NCBI GenBank assembly: GCA_027574665.1
Contig: CM050648.1
Location: 49,999,700-50,063,699 of the forward strand
Source of the DNA: Rhynochetos jubatus
Lineage: Eukaryota; Chordata; Aves; Eurypygiformes; Rhynochetidae
Direction of reading: 5' to 3'
DNA: 64,000 bases
A program made the translations under genes and the position numbers. Every line of letters starts with the position of its first letter. Positions within the stretch are counted from its first letter, which is position 1. The notes beneath the pieces are model-generated. The model did not search any database. It saw only the letters and a program-made list of their open reading frames with translations, and was not told the DNA's origin. This document shows positions 26,301-39,260 of this stretch, piece by piece.

Positions 26301-26683
26301 TGTACAAGTGTGCTTCTTGCCTGAAGGAATTCCGCTCCAAACAGGATTTAGTGAAACTTGACATCAACGGTCTGCCATATGGTCTGTGTGCTAGCTGTGT
26401 TAATCTCAGTAAAAGTGGTAGTCCAAGTGTCAACATCCCTTCAAGCAGTAACAGACAAGGCATGGGCCAAAATGAGAACTTGAGTTCCATTGAGAACAAA
26501 AGCAAGGCAGGGGGACTGAAGACGCGATGTTCTAGTTGCAATGTTAAATTTGAATCAGAAAGTGAACTCCAAAACCATATTCAGTCAATCCACAGAGAGC
26601 TTGTTCCAGACAGCAACAGTACACAGCTGAAAACACCACAAGTATCTCCAATGCCCAGAATCAGCCCCTCCCAAACTGAAGAG
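23331..26683 (+). CDS. ZNF521: ZNF521 giant exon: zinc fingers 2 to ~27
   Basis: This 3353-bp exon encodes about 1117 residues of ZNF521, a nuclear multi-C2H2 transcription co-factor. The family is known to restrain EBF1, recruit NuRD through an N-terminal motif (not in this window), respond to BMP/SMAD signals, and act in hematopoietic, neural and skeletal progenitors. An acidic/Ser-rich linker opens the exon ([17 protein letters not shown]). Then come 26 zinc-finger modules, starting at [10 protein letters not shown] (23462). Four form a tight canonical array to ~23790; the others are separated by variable linkers. One module near 26300-26400 is atypical, with a C..C pair and a later CASC instead of two His. 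A low-complexity Ser/Thr/Pro linker with a basic motif ([11 protein letters not shown]) lies near 24110-24320, and an acidic linker near 25660-25750. The wording matches ZNF521, not ZNF423, from memory. No frameshift or stop occurs. The donor is GAA GAG|GTAACC at 26683/26684. Confidence 0.97.
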
Positions 26684-26690
26684 GTAACCC
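26678..26690 (+). other. ZNF521: splice donor of the giant exon
   Basis: GAA GAG|GTAACC ends the exon in phase 0. The reading frame happens to stay open for 45 more codons to TAG at 26816, adding a hydrophobic non-homologous tail. The homologous protein instead continues with KKTYQC, which is found at 43288, so the donor is well supported. Confidence 0.9.
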
Positions 26691-29600
26691 TTTTTTCTTT
26701 GCTCTTGCCACCTTTCATCCTTTTGGAAAAAATCCCCCTTTTTTCAAGCTGTCTTGTCACCTGTCATGAAATGCTCAGGCTGAACCATGTTACGTTTCCA
26801 TCCGTAGCCATTAGCTAGTAATTACTTGTTTCTTGATACGCCTTACATCTTGGATTGAATTGTGCGGAATAGGACTAATTCCAGTCTCCCTAGGATATTG
26901 TCTTCTGTATCACTGAGGAGACCTATCTTCATGCCAGCACAACTAAGATCTGGAATCTTATCCTAGCTCCCTTACGCATCGGAATCTCCCTCTAGGAGTT
27001 GTGCTTACGGCAGAGAGCAGTAATGAGAGAGGAGTAGAATACAGTGAGCCAAAATGCTGGCATAAGGGGTGGATTTTTAAAAAATATTTGTGAGCAACAA
27101 ATCGAGGGGATTTTTTTTGTAAATTATGTTGTAGATATTAATTTCCCCCTCTTACCGCATATTTTGATTAAGTAGAAGTGCCACACTAGCCTAGGGTAAA
27201 TTGGGAATCAGTCCTTTGGATGCAATTCCTTGTTGTGTTTTTTCTTTCCTTTCCTGATGAACACCATACTGATGTCACTGAAACACTTAGTGCCTGATGA
27301 TTGAAACCCCATTCATGCGGTGTGACTTAGAAAGTAAACATGCATTTCATCAAAAAACCAAAGGGTGCAACTCTTGAAAGACCTCGTCTGCTCCCTCAGT
27401 CACCAGCGCCCAAGTAATGTGTACGGGAAGGTAGGGGGTCATGTAGCGAAAGAAGGGAATCCGGTTTATCTTTGGAAATACTATCAATAGAATGACCCAG
27501 AGTTAATATGTTAGGCATGGAATCTTGCATAATGACTGCTTACAGTTCAGGAAGCCTAAAAAACCAGGGCAAACAAACGATATAAATAATAGCTTTTGTT
27601 TCAAGAAAGCTTTTAACCTGTAACTGTACAAGCGAGGTGCAACCCGTTGGTGTGCGTGTGTATGGATACCCTGTGGCTCGGGAGCTGCTGCTCTCCTGTC
27701 ACCTCCCTCCCTCCCTGTTTGTGAGCCCATCTGTTGGGTAACAAATCTCAGCCTGTCGTCCAACAGTGTTGTGCAGCCTGTAGGGCGGGAGGGAGCCAGA
27801 GCAGGAGGAGGGGAGATACATAAGGATGCACAAACCTTGGGGTAAGTATTTGTGGAGCTACCGAGAGCATGGCTGGAGATAGGCTGGGAGAAGGCCACTG
27901 GGGCAGCACAGGATCCAGTGTGCTACTGGGAGGGAAGTGGAGCTGGTGACGAAGGTGAAGTGCCTGGCGGAATGCATCTGCCAGGGACGGGCCCTATGCT
28001 TTCATGACTTCTGCATCTCCAGTTTGCAAAGTGGGCCATGGTGGGGGGACACTCAGGGAATGGGATGTGGTGTGGAGCTTATGGAAGGAGCAGGTTGTTA
28101 GACTGTGAACCGCCGGTCTAAGGAAAACCTTTTCAAAGAAGAGGGAAAAGGAATGGCTCCCATTAGGTGCGGTGCAGGCCGTTGATGGTCCTGTAGTACT
28201 GCGGCTGAGTGTGAACCACAGGATTGCCAGCTCCATGTTTTTGATAGATTCAGAGTCATCCTGGTTTCTGTTTCTGTCATCTTTTTCCAAGTGACTACTT
28301 GAAATCTGTCTTGCCAGTCATGTTGGAAGCTGATTCCAGCTACCTCAAACACAGTCAGAATCATGCATGTTAACACAGTTACCATGATAAGATGTTACCA
28401 GCTTGTTTTTCTCTTGCTTGTAAACTAGACAAAGAGATTTGGGGGTCCTTTGTGGTGATATAAGGTCAGTGTCATCAGTGAATCTTCTTGTCATTGGATC
28501 AGGTATAATCGGGGTTCTTACGTCTTCTTCTGATTGGCATCATGTTCCTTTTCTTACTGCTTTCGATTTTTCTCTTAGAAATGTATTGAAGATGAAAAAG
28601 CCTTTTAAACTACAGCAGGATTTGTGAATAGCATTTGCCTGCTTTGAAATCACCATTTTTGCCCCCCTGCCCCCATTCAGAGCCTGTAAACTGATTTGTC
28701 AGTGTCTGTGCTGCTAGTCTCCCCGTAAGTAGCCTAGACTTTCAGATTCTTTTCTCACGGGAAGCACAAAGCTATCAGATTCCTCATAGAGCACTAGTAC
28801 TTCTGGAAACCATAAATGCATGTTTGTAAAATCCTGAAAGATAATTTATATTTTTAACAGATATTACTGGTTTCAAATTGTAGTGACGCAAGCATTACAG
28901 CAATGAGAATCAAAATTGAAAGTGGTAATAAACAAATGTTTAACATTATAGATTGGATGCCCAGGCTGAGGGAAATGAAATCACGAGCATATAACTCAAG
29001 CAATAAAACCGAATTGGAATTCTAAAATTTGTTATTAGTGGCTTTGCTACTCCACTGGAAGGATGTTTCTTGAATTGAATGGGATGCTGAAGATGGCTAC
29101 GTAAACATGCTATTTTGGGGAAATTTAAAAAAAGAAATCGTAATATTAAGGAGCGAAGGTTTCATCTGCATTATTGAGAGTCATGTGGTTTGAGATTTTA
29201 ACCTTTATATAAAGAACATTTCATTCGCAAGGCAAGAAGAATATGGACACTAGTTGTCAGACCATTAATAGCGCTGAACACCCCTTTTTACTAAGTAATA
29301 GATGACTGGTAAGAGTACTAGAAAATATCTTTTTAAGATAAAAGATAACACTAAAACCAATCACTTCTGGCTTGTTTGCCAAGTATTCTCATGGCTGAAC
29401 TAGAAACCTTCCCTTCCTAGCCTCTACTCAATAACGTGATAGGGTGCAATTACCTTAACGTGGTATAATGTCGTCAGCTGAGCTATCCCCTGCTGAGCTC
29501 ACCCTGCTGGCTAAGTGAGACATGTTGACCTGAGTCATCTTCACTGAAAGTGACCTTTCAGTGGAAATGGCAAATGATGGGCAGTGCTCATCTTCAGTGA

Positions 29601-29924
29601 CAAGTCAAGGAACAGCTCAGAACTCAGTAAGCCCATCGTACTGCTCAATCTAGTACCCATAAGCTATCAAACAGGCAGGCTGTGGATAGCTAGCTATTGA
29701 GAGAGCTCTGAAGTCTGTAACTTATTCTTTGAGCTTGATGAGATGCTGAATTTGGGTTGTAGATTTCTTGTGAAGATCTTGCATTATTGCAAGCACAGTG
29801 TTAGGCTAGGTTAATAATCTTGGTGATAGCTAATATTTAAAAGTGGAGTAAAAGGTCTGATATGATAGTGAATTGGGAACTAGACCTCAGTCCTTTTCCT
29901 GTCAGTCATTTGCTTTGTTGAGTT

Positions 29925-30060
29925 TGACAATTCTACCTGAACATCTGCTTCATGTTCCTTATTGAGAAAATAAGATTGGTAGGTCCTGAAAAGTGTGTGT
30001 CCGTGCTTAATTGCGGTATATTTTTGTAAAGCACTTGGAAGATGAAGAGCAGCGTTCAGG
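29925..30060 (+). mobile_element. possible MIR-like SINE scrap
   Basis: A 'catgttccttattgagaaaa' stretch is followed ~60 bp later by 'tttgtaaagcacttggaag', reminiscent of the middle and the 'tgtaaagcgcttagaa' 3' domain of MIR/CORE-SINEs. The 5' half is not recognisable, so this is a weak call. Confidence 0.28.
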
Positions 30061-33000
30061 AAAACCGGTGCAGCCTTGCTTCTCTTGCTCTTCCTTGATG
30101 TGCTGTCATGCACCTAATGAGAGAGGTCCTGACTCAGCTGAAGGTGTGCCCTCACTTCCTGAGCTTCACAACTTCTGTACCTGCAGAATCATACCAGCAT
30201 AACTGTACAATAATAATTATACTGTTAATTGCTTTGCTGGCAGGGGAGGAGGGAATGGGCTCCAGCTTACACCAACAGTTTACTGGTAAAACCTATCTTA
30301 CGGTAGCGTATCCGTATGTGCAGCTGCGCTCAGTTTGGGGTCCTCTTGGTAACTTCCAGAGTAGATGCTCAGCTCTGGAAGTAGCTGAAGTTATACATCA
30401 CGTTGTCCATGAATGTGAAGCTTGTGTGAATGCTGTATTACCTGTGGTGATGCAGACAGTCCTTCATTAATAATACAAGAACACTGGGTTTTCTGGTCCT
30501 GAGAAGAGAAGGAGCAGTGCAAGCACACTGCCAAATTACTGCAGGAATAAAGGTGCTTCTTTAGGTGTTGCAAGCGACTTGCAGAAACTCAGCTATAGCA
30601 GAGAATATCAGAAGTGCTGGACAAAGGAGAGGACTAGCAGTGTCACACCAGCTGAAGAACTGAGTAAGTGTGAATCTGGGGCTGCTCTTCCATCCTGTTG
30701 TGGTCGTGCAGAGCTGTATGCCAGGATGGGCATGTCACAGCAGGGGACACTGGGCACATCACAGCACCAGTCTGGAAGGAGGCATGAAAGTGCAGACTGA
30801 CAATGAGCTTGTGGAGATGGGGTCACACAATTCCGATGCTTCGGAGAGCTGGTGGCTCCTTGACACTCAACTTATCGACCTCAGATGAATCCAGAAATGG
30901 TATCACCCTGGAGAAAGAATGGAGCTCAGGTGGGTGTATTGTTTTATCGTTACATTTTTTTGTCTTTATTCATGGGCCATGAATCTACCTTTCTTCTCTT
31001 ACTATTCCTCCCCCCTCCTCAAAACACTGCCAGACTCACAGAGACAGAAAACAGGAACTGCCTTTTGAAGTAGCTGGTTTGTTTCAACAGCAGGCACTGG
31101 CAGTCAGAGACGGAAAGAAGAGAGAAAAGACTGTGAGCAACCCAGAAATGTTCCCAGATGCATGCTTTTGGCAGGGCAGGCAATAGCATTTTAGCAACAT
31201 AAATCACTATGCTCTTAACTGAAACAAATGCAGTGAAATCAATAGTCGTGCATTTCATTGAAATACATAAAGAAATTAAAATACTCCTCATCAGCAGTCC
31301 AAGCTGGTCATTCTGACTACAGGATTTTTATGAATAAGCACATAAACTTGTAAACATAAGAAAGTGCCTTGTGTTTCCCGTCAGTGAATCCAGTCCCAGA
31401 ACAAGTGAATTTCATGCTGGATTTTGGATTTGAGGACAGGAAGAGGTAAAGAAGGTTTGTTGCTGGCACAAAGATTTGGCTTTGAAATAGTTTGTGGAAC
31501 TAATCTGTGGCAAACATACTTTCTGCTTCTGGAGTTTCAGAATTAGCTCACTAAAAATACCATTTTGTCTTCTTAACATCATTTTGACATTGTTTTCAGG
31601 AAGGTAGGTGTCAGGTTTTAAGATGTGACCATATATATAATTTTAGGAAGGGCTACCCTGTTCTTCTTGCCACAGTAGGGCACCTTCACATTACGCTATG
31701 CTCTAGTTCCTGGTAGCACCACTGCCATGGACTGGCTGACAAGATACAGACTTAGCATTTCTCTCTGAGTTCACACTTTCAGTAGTGAGCTATCAGACAG
31801 AGTTCCTTTCTGAATTTATCAAGGATGGTGTTAGTTATAATCCTGTTGCTGTAAATCCTGACAAAGTTAGGCAGCAAACTTCCCACTCTCACACACACCG
31901 TGTGTTCAGTCTGGGAAATGAAGCCCGTGTGTTGGCTGGGAGCTGCTGAACAGAAGCAGGAGGGGTAATCGTAGTGAGTTGTCTTAGTTTTCTGTCCACT
32001 GATCATTAAAATCTAACGCTGTTTGTCTGTCTTATTTGTCAGAGACTTCAGATGGGGAATTTGGAGAGGCACCTTCTTCACACCTGTGGAAAACTGTGCA
32101 TGAGAGAAAGAAAGGATAACATGTTCACCAAAGTTTTCAAGAGCACCAAACCAAGATTTCCATGATACAATGCAGTGGGGGGGAGGGAATGCCTGCTTGA
32201 AGAAAGGCAGAAGAACACAGAAATGTGGATGAAGACCTTAATCATCTTTAGAGAAGGCAAACATAGATTCAACGAAGTTTTATGAGACAAAACATCCTAA
32301 GATGTATACTCCAGCACGTCAGCTGTGCAGTCCTCTGTCTTCATGGGGCTTTCCCTGTACATGCGTCTGCTGACCAAGTGACCAGGGTAACATGCCACAA
32401 TTTCCCTTCTGCGCAGCCCCATGGAAAATCAGGATAGTGATGAGTATGTGTATTCTGATCTCAGAACTGGGTAGATACAACAAGAAATTTCCCATTTTTC
32501 TGGCCTGCTTATCTTTAGGAACAAGACACAGGGAATCATGGTATGTTCTTCTGCTGGTTTGCATACATCTAGAGAGTTCTCTCTCTTCCCCCTCTTACTT
32601 TTGGACTGCTCTTGGCCAGTTTCAAGAAAAACTTCATAGATGAATCAGAGTCTCAAGGACTATAAAGTTTTTACAGTGTTTGGGAAGAGAGCTCGCCCAG
32701 CAGGTGATAGAATCTGGGCAGGAAAGAGGCTTTTTAGAGATCCAAGCCAGGAAGATGGATTTAAATGACATTCATACTTGGGTTTTATGCAATAGGCAAG
32801 TGGTCACAAGAAACGAAGCTTTAAGATCTGTTCTTTCTGATGCTCCCAGACCAACTTCTTAAGTGACTGTAAATGTTTTGAAAAGTGTTTCTTATCACTG
32901 CCCAATAAAGTTGTTATATCTAATGTGTGTATTATCTTTCTCATGCAACAAACATAACACCCGAATTTGTTACTCTGTCGCCAGGGAAATAAAATGGGCT

Positions 33001-33284
33001 AGCCATTAATTTAAAATGGATGTATAGCCCCAGTACTGCTTGTTTCACAAAGTTTTACAAAGTGAACATAAATGAACCACCTGATATGTAGCATCTGGTT
33101 AGAGAGTCATCTTCTTTGACCTCCCTTAGTGCTTTGATGGCTGATTGTTCGAAACCTTTTAATATTTTTTCCTCCTGCCAAACCCATCTTTCATTTATTC
33201 TATTTACTGCCTTGTATATACAAATTATTGTGTAAAATACAACCTGTGGATATGACAGTGGAAGTTTCTCTCCTGCTAAGGTCT

Positions 33285-33530
33285 GTCCTTGCCGTGGGAC
33301 ATTTCAGGGCAAGAAGCAGTGGGCACAAACCAAAACACAGGAGGTTTCCACTGAATGTCAGGGAACACTTCTAATGCGAAGGCGACCGAGCACTGGCACA
33401 GGTTGCTCAGAGAGGTTTTGTGTCCTTTGAGATATTCACAAGCCACCTAGACATGGTGCTAGACATGGTCTAAGTGGCTCTGCTTGGACCAGATGACCCC
33501 CAGAGATCAACCTTAACCATTCTGTGATTT
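33285..33530 (+). mobile_element. CR1 LINE 3' fragment
   Basis: Recognisable CR1 blocks occur in order: 'gggacatttcagggcaagaa', 'cacaggaggtttccactgaa', 'gaccgagcactggcacaggt', 'tgctcagagaggtt', 'gagatattcacaagcc', 'gaccagatgaccc' and 'aaccattctgtgatttc'. It differs from the 36390 copy in its middle blocks, so it represents a different CR1 subfamily. Truncated at the 5' end. Confidence 0.88.
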
Positions 33531-36389
33531 CCACCATCCTTTCAGCCTACATTCTAGGTGTACATTGATGTTATCCTGTTCTTTCTTGGTGGTTAAGCCT
33601 TTGTTGCCAGTATATAGCTTCATAAGTCAGGGAGTAAAAGGGTGGGGCCTCTCCTGATACTGAGCATCTCGGTGCAGTCCTACCAGTAGTAATGTACAAA
33701 TCTTGGGGGAAAAAGCCCCTAAATTCAGGAATTCAGGCCTGAATTACTGAAAATGAAAACCTTACATGGGTTCATGTAATGCCTCTGAAATGCCTCTGAA
33801 TAGAGACTTAAAGATAGAGCCACTTACATGTTGCTTGCTGCTTATGTGCTCAAAACCAAGGTGGGAGGTGGGAGAGAAGGAGACTGTCCCCTTCAATCTT
33901 GCTTCCACAGTTTTGGTATCCTATGTGGGATGGACTTCCTCTGTTTCTTACCTGTTAATCCAGATTCAGCATTCTGTGCTAAAAGGCACACCTAAGGGCT
34001 TCTCATATCTGGAAGGCCACCTCTTCCGCTCTCCATTTTCCAACAGGAAACAGGGTGGTTCACCAACAAAGAATGCTCAGAGTCCAAGCTTCCAGATTTC
34101 CTTTCATACTTGTTTTCCCACTGCTTCAACAGCCCTCTCTTTGGTTTCTGCTCTGATGACTGGAACAGGTTTAGTCCCAAACTCTAGGAACATGGCTGTC
34201 TGCATCTTCCTTGCAACCATCACTGACAGTGGCCAGCTTGCGATTGTTCCTGTTCTGCTGCTTGGTGCTGCTTTCGTAGGCCTAGTCAGGGAATGTCTGC
34301 ATCACCTGACGATTTTCCTGAATTACCTGTCTTAGCCATAGCTCCTCAGTTTTCTTATGTTCCCTGCTTCACAGCTGGTAGTCCACGTGATGGTGGTTAA
34401 AGTCCTGCAAGTCTGGAAGTACGTCATTCTGCTTCTAAAACGAACTCTGCAATCTCTTTTTTCTGATAGGGAAATGGTAGACTGAAAAGAGCGTATTGCA
34501 GGATGTAACTGAGAGGAACTGCTGGAATTTTAAGAAGTAATGTGAAAGTGAAAATTATGAAACGGGACAGAAAGAATTCTGGGAAGTTCCCTTAATTCCC
34601 TTAGAGGAAAGCAAGTATGTCTTCACAGGGAAAGCGGCTAGACACAAATCATTGTGGATAGCGTTGAAGACGGGCTCAGCGGAGTGCTTGTTTTGCTGGT
34701 ACACCACTTCCTTGGGCAGCTGCGCTGCCCCAGCGGAGGTTTTTCCAACTGGGCACGCAGTCAAGCATCATTGCAATGTCAGCAGCTGTGTGCCAGCTCA
34801 GATGCTACCAGCGTGTTTGTTAACATTGATGTGGCCTAAGAGTATGCGTACAGGGTAGTACTATAATTACAGCAGTGTGATTGTAGAACTCTGTTTGTGG
34901 CGTATTTCGTAGGGTAGGCAAGCTTTGTAAAAACCGAATCTCGCCAGTGCTATCATGTGAAGCCTTCATTTGTGAAGTCCCACTGACTTCCCCGAGTGCT
35001 GAGCTAATTGCATGAGAAGGATCTAAGGGGTTTAATCCTTCTCCTGATACATCGATGAAAATTAATTTCTTATATATTATGTATGAGTAATATATTTCTG
35101 TTTGTACATTAATATTAATGTTGCATATTTTTGAGCACAAGTTCTATTCTGTACGATGGAATTATCTTGGTAAGTAATAGCCCCGAATTCTTCAGGACTG
35201 ACGGTTGAGTTGAAAGTGGACAGTTAAGGGCAGGGGGAGTGTCCTGAGTCACACACCGGAAAGTAAAATTAATCAGTATTAATTTTCCATAGTGTGGGAG
35301 AAAAGGTTTTCGTGTTTTAATGAAACAAAATAAGGTGTATAAAGAGCTCTCAGTTTTGCCTTTCTGTTAAAATCCAGAGAGCTTTTACAAAATTTGTGAT
35401 GGAGAAAAGAGACAAAAGAGTATTCTCTTGTGCGTGCTTGCCAACTATTAATTTTATTGGGCTACATCTGTTGCTGATTGTTGGTGAAGAAAGTAGTGGT
35501 TTTATTGAATGACAGTGTCTCAGTATGCCTTTTTTTAAAACAAAGGGAAAAAAGCAACTTTAAAAAGACAAAAGTCTGTGAGCTTACTCAGAATATCGTC
35601 TTTTTGCATCTCAAACCTGCCAAGCCATGCGCTACTGCCTCTGCTTTGATGCCACATCATCTACAAAATGATCAGCGCAGTCCTGATCATAGTTTCTCCT
35701 TAATGTCCGTAGCCACACAGCTGCTCCGATACAGAGATGCTGAATGTTAGGATGCCTCTTGATGGGTTAGCAGCGCCCTGGTTTCAGAGGGTCTCAGGTT
35801 GGCAGCCCTCTTCGATTTTGAGTGCAGTGTAAGGAGACAGGAAGAGGTGGGGATGCTGACAGAAAGTTCACTTCCTGACACAGTCAGTCCTGGATTCCTG
35901 AGCACTGCTCAGCACATACAGTTGCTGTGCTCAGAGGCTCAGCCTCACCCAGGATCAGGCCCTAGGATAGAAAGGCAGAAAGAAGTGTGTTTGTTTTACA
36001 AATCAAAATTCACAGTACTTAAAGCTGTTTGTACTCATAAACTATGTAAACCTGATATGAAGTAATTGAGAGAAAATAAATATACAGCCACATGCTGCCA
36101 GGTTTTAGAGTCACTTTTATGACCAGTACCTTATTTTGGTGCTGAGTTTCAAAGACCTAGAGAGAGTTAAAGGATTAGAGACCGTGACAGGAAGAGATGC
36201 AATTTTAAAGTCTTGCAAGGTGTGGTTCTTTCTGTGTAGGGATGTGAGACATTGCAAGCTAATGCACTTCATCAGCCAGGGGAGGGAAAGGTTTGTAACT
36301 AAGAGATATTGAAGACAGATGTGATTAAATGCAGAATGTAAAGGTGAGAGACAGAACAGCAGACCAAGCGGAGTAGAGAAGGAAGGACT

Positions 36390-36770
36390 GGAGAAGAGAA
36401 GGCTTGGGGTGACTTTATAGCAGCCTTCCAGTGCCTGAAGGGGCCTACAGGAAAGCTGGGGGGGGTGGGGGAGTGGACTTTCTACAAAGGCCTGTAGTGA
36501 CAGGACAAGGGGTAACAGGTTTCAACTGAAAGCAGGGAGATTTAGATTGGGTATCAGGAAGAAATTCTTCCCGGAGAGGGTGGTGAGGCACTGGCACAGG
36601 TTGCCCAGAGAAGCTGTGGGTGCCCCACCCCTGGCAGTGTTCAAGGCCAGGCTGGATGAGGCTTTGAGCAACCTGGTCTAGTGGAGGGTGTCCCTGCCCA
36701 TGGCAGGGGGGCTGGAACTGGATGAACTTAAACGTCCCTTCCAACCCAAACCATTTTGTGATTCTATGAT
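36390..36770 (+). mobile_element. CR1 LINE 3' end, well preserved
   Basis: About 380 bp of CR1 3' region: 'gtgactttatagcagccttc', 'gtgcctgaaggggcctacag', a G-run, 'gtagtgacaggacaaggggt', 'aagaaattcttccc', 'gtggtgaggcactggcacag', 'aggttgcccagagaagctgt', 'gagcaacctggtctagtgga', 'tgcccatggcaggggggctg', and a tail ending 'ccattttgtgattctatgat'. It is the least diverged transposable element in the window and is 5'-truncated. The minus-strand open frame at 36744-36445 is a shadow of this element. Confidence 0.93.
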
Positions 36771-38069
36771 GACTGCTAGAATGAACATTTGTATTTCTGC
36801 CTCAATGCATTTTGTGTATTAAAGCAGTAAATAACCATAAGGAAAGAAATTAGATAAAATTTTTTTTTCCATTTTTTGTTTTGCTTGTCGTGTGGGATTG
36901 ATTGTACTCTTACTCTAGGCATGTATGCTCAGGCCCCGTTATACTTAACACCCTGCTAAACAAAAGCAGAAAAACAGAAGAATCCTCATAAAATCATTAT
37001 GAACATGTCTTTAAAAGCAATCAGCAAATACTAATTAAAGGGTGTTGCGTGAGCAATGAGAACAGTTAGCAATTACTCAGTTCAAAAAAAAAAAGGTAAG
37101 ATGACAGTGCCCCATAAGGAAGATAAATAGCTAACTATGCAGTGAAACTGGCTAACATATGCTTAGTTTTTTAAGAGCTTAAGGTTGATGAAATAAGCAT
37201 CCAGGAAGATAGAAAAGAAATCCTCAATTTAGGTACTGTCAAAAATAATCTGAGCTATGATGAAAAATGGCTAAATGGACAAATAAGCTGATACTGCGGT
37301 TGCTCTTGTGCCTTGTGCAGGGCCAAGCACACTGCTAACGTTTAATAAAATAATGAGTAAAAATTCAGCTGGCAGCATTAGGAGTTAGCACTGGGAAGCT
37401 GCTGTAGTTAATGTGCACATCTTAACTTGTTTTTTCATATGATTTGGTGGAAGCTATTCACTTTCTCTTGTCGGGTTACCTTATTGTTGGTTTAACAGGT
37501 TGAATTAGCTCCACCCTGGATTTAATGTGAGGGAAACTGAGTGAGTGATTGGTCTGGAAGAGGGAAATTGAGGATGTGGGAGGTGTGGCATCGCTCTCTT
37601 CTGCAGGAGCAGGTTGTCTCAGCTGTGTCATTGATCCATACCCTCGGCCTGTGCTGAAACTCAGTGGAAAAAGCCTTGATAGTCTCCTGAGCTGGTGTGG
37701 CACAGGTAGATAATGTACCTAGGTGTAAACAGGAGGTTATCGGTAGGTTAACAGGCACAGGTCAAAGCCATTTTTGGTAGTGCATGCAAGAGAGGTATGA
37801 AGGGAGGATAGAATAAACTAGGGATGCCTGCGAGGCTGAGACATGGTGCATTGGAAGCTGTAAGACTTATTTTTCGTTACTTCATATATGGAACAACTAT
37901 TAAGTTAAAAGGGGGATACTGGAGGTCCAGGAATGGTATCTGTAATAAGGAAACCAATACTGTTGAAAAAATGCTGTGTCGTGGGGCTTGTAGCATATCT
38001 ACCCGGTGGAGAAGAATGAAGTATGGAATAGGTGGAATATGATGGTATATAGTATACAAAAAGTGACTT

Positions 38070-39260
38070 ACAAACACAGAAAAATATCCATCCCAGAATT
38101 CTTAGAGAAAGGAGCTGAAGATAAAAGGAAACAATAAGCAGATAAATTTAAAGTCTTCAAAGAAGAGGTATCAACAGGCTGGGAAAAGGCTACTAAACAG
38201 ACATTTAACAGGGGATGTAAGGATTATGCATGAAATTGCTGGTTTGCAAGCTTGATGTAAAGAGTGAGGAATATGAGAGAAAGGCTAATCAAAGACATGA
38301 AAGAAGAACACCTAGAAAGTTTGGATTTAATGAAGGATAGAGAGCAGAGATTCACAAAGAGAGGATCATGCTTAAAATTCTCAATAAAGAGTATTTTGAG
38401 AGAATAGCCACAAGTGCTGACAGAGAAGCCTATAAACATGATTTAGCAGGATTTTAGCAGAGCTTTTGAAACGATATAGCACAAAAGACTAATCTGTTGG
38501 GTGAATAAGTATGGCATAAGGAGAGACACTTTGTTTGATTAAAAAAGAAAAGCAACACTGACTTGGGTATGGAAAGCATATGAGTCTTGTCAATTGAAGC
38601 AGGTTAGGTTGGAGGGGTGTGAATAATGGAAAGCCTTAAGAATCATTATTTGCACCGATTTTGTTGAATTTATGCAGCATATCAGTAGTCTGGAAGAAAG
38701 AATAAGTAGTAAGGTGATGAAATTCCTTGATAGAACAAAACTGGGGAAATGTCAGAACAAAATAGGCAGGTGATAAAATTCTGAATGACTTTGACAAGGA
38801 GGTGGAGCATGGGCAGATAAGTAGCATATGCAGTTAATTTTCAGGTAATACAATGGGCCTAGGGAATAGAAAAAGAAGACTGTATGGATACCTTAGACAG
38901 TCACAGGGCACAGAAGGCTACACAGAATAATCATCTTCTGCATACTTCTGAAGCACTTCTGAATAGAACTGTAAATCCTCTAGTAGAGAGTTTATTAGTT
39001 GGTTTACTTTGTTTATAAAAGCAAATAAAATTCTGGACACAGAATCGAAGTACCAATTGAAAGACCATATCCTGAGCCATTTATAAAAGCAGCAAAGCCT
39101 CATTTGACATGACACAGACACTTTGGGCACCTTTATAGAAAGGAAATTCTGAAAACTGTGAAGTGACAAGTGGGGATCAGGATAATAATTAAAGTTCCAG
39201 GTGACATTAATTATTCAAAAGGTTAGAGAGACACATGGATATGCTCTACATGGATTGAAG
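38070..39260 (+). mobile_element. ancient CR1-type LINE body, heavily decayed
   Basis: The stretch keeps the order of CR1 ORF2 landmarks: 'catcccagaattcttagaga', 'ttagcaggattttagcagag' then 'cttttgaaacgat' (the SKAFDTV-type RT region), 'agtctggaagaaagaataag', 'aaggtgatgaaattccttga' then 'tagaacaaaactgggg' (the ADDTKL region), 'ctttgacaaggaggtgg', 'gggcagataagtagcatatg' and 'agcaaataaaattctgg', then a degenerate C-terminal part near 39050-39170. Frames are broken throughout. It is about 1.2 kb, much longer and older than the CR1 tails elsewhere in the window, and probably dates to early sauropsid evolution. Confidence 0.65.

Noticed and set aside
26684-26818. 45-codon extension of the giant exon's frame beyond the donor
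   Set aside because: Non-homologous hydrophobic tail in intron. The conserved continuation is in the 85-bp exon. A read-through isoform remains possible but is unsupported.
33766-34335. Plus-strand open frame of 189 codons
   Set aside because: About one frame of this length is expected by chance in a window this size. No domain, signal or exon-like boundaries were recognised.
36445-36744. Minus-strand open frame of 99 codons
   Set aside because: It lies entirely in the CR1 3' end at 36390-36770.
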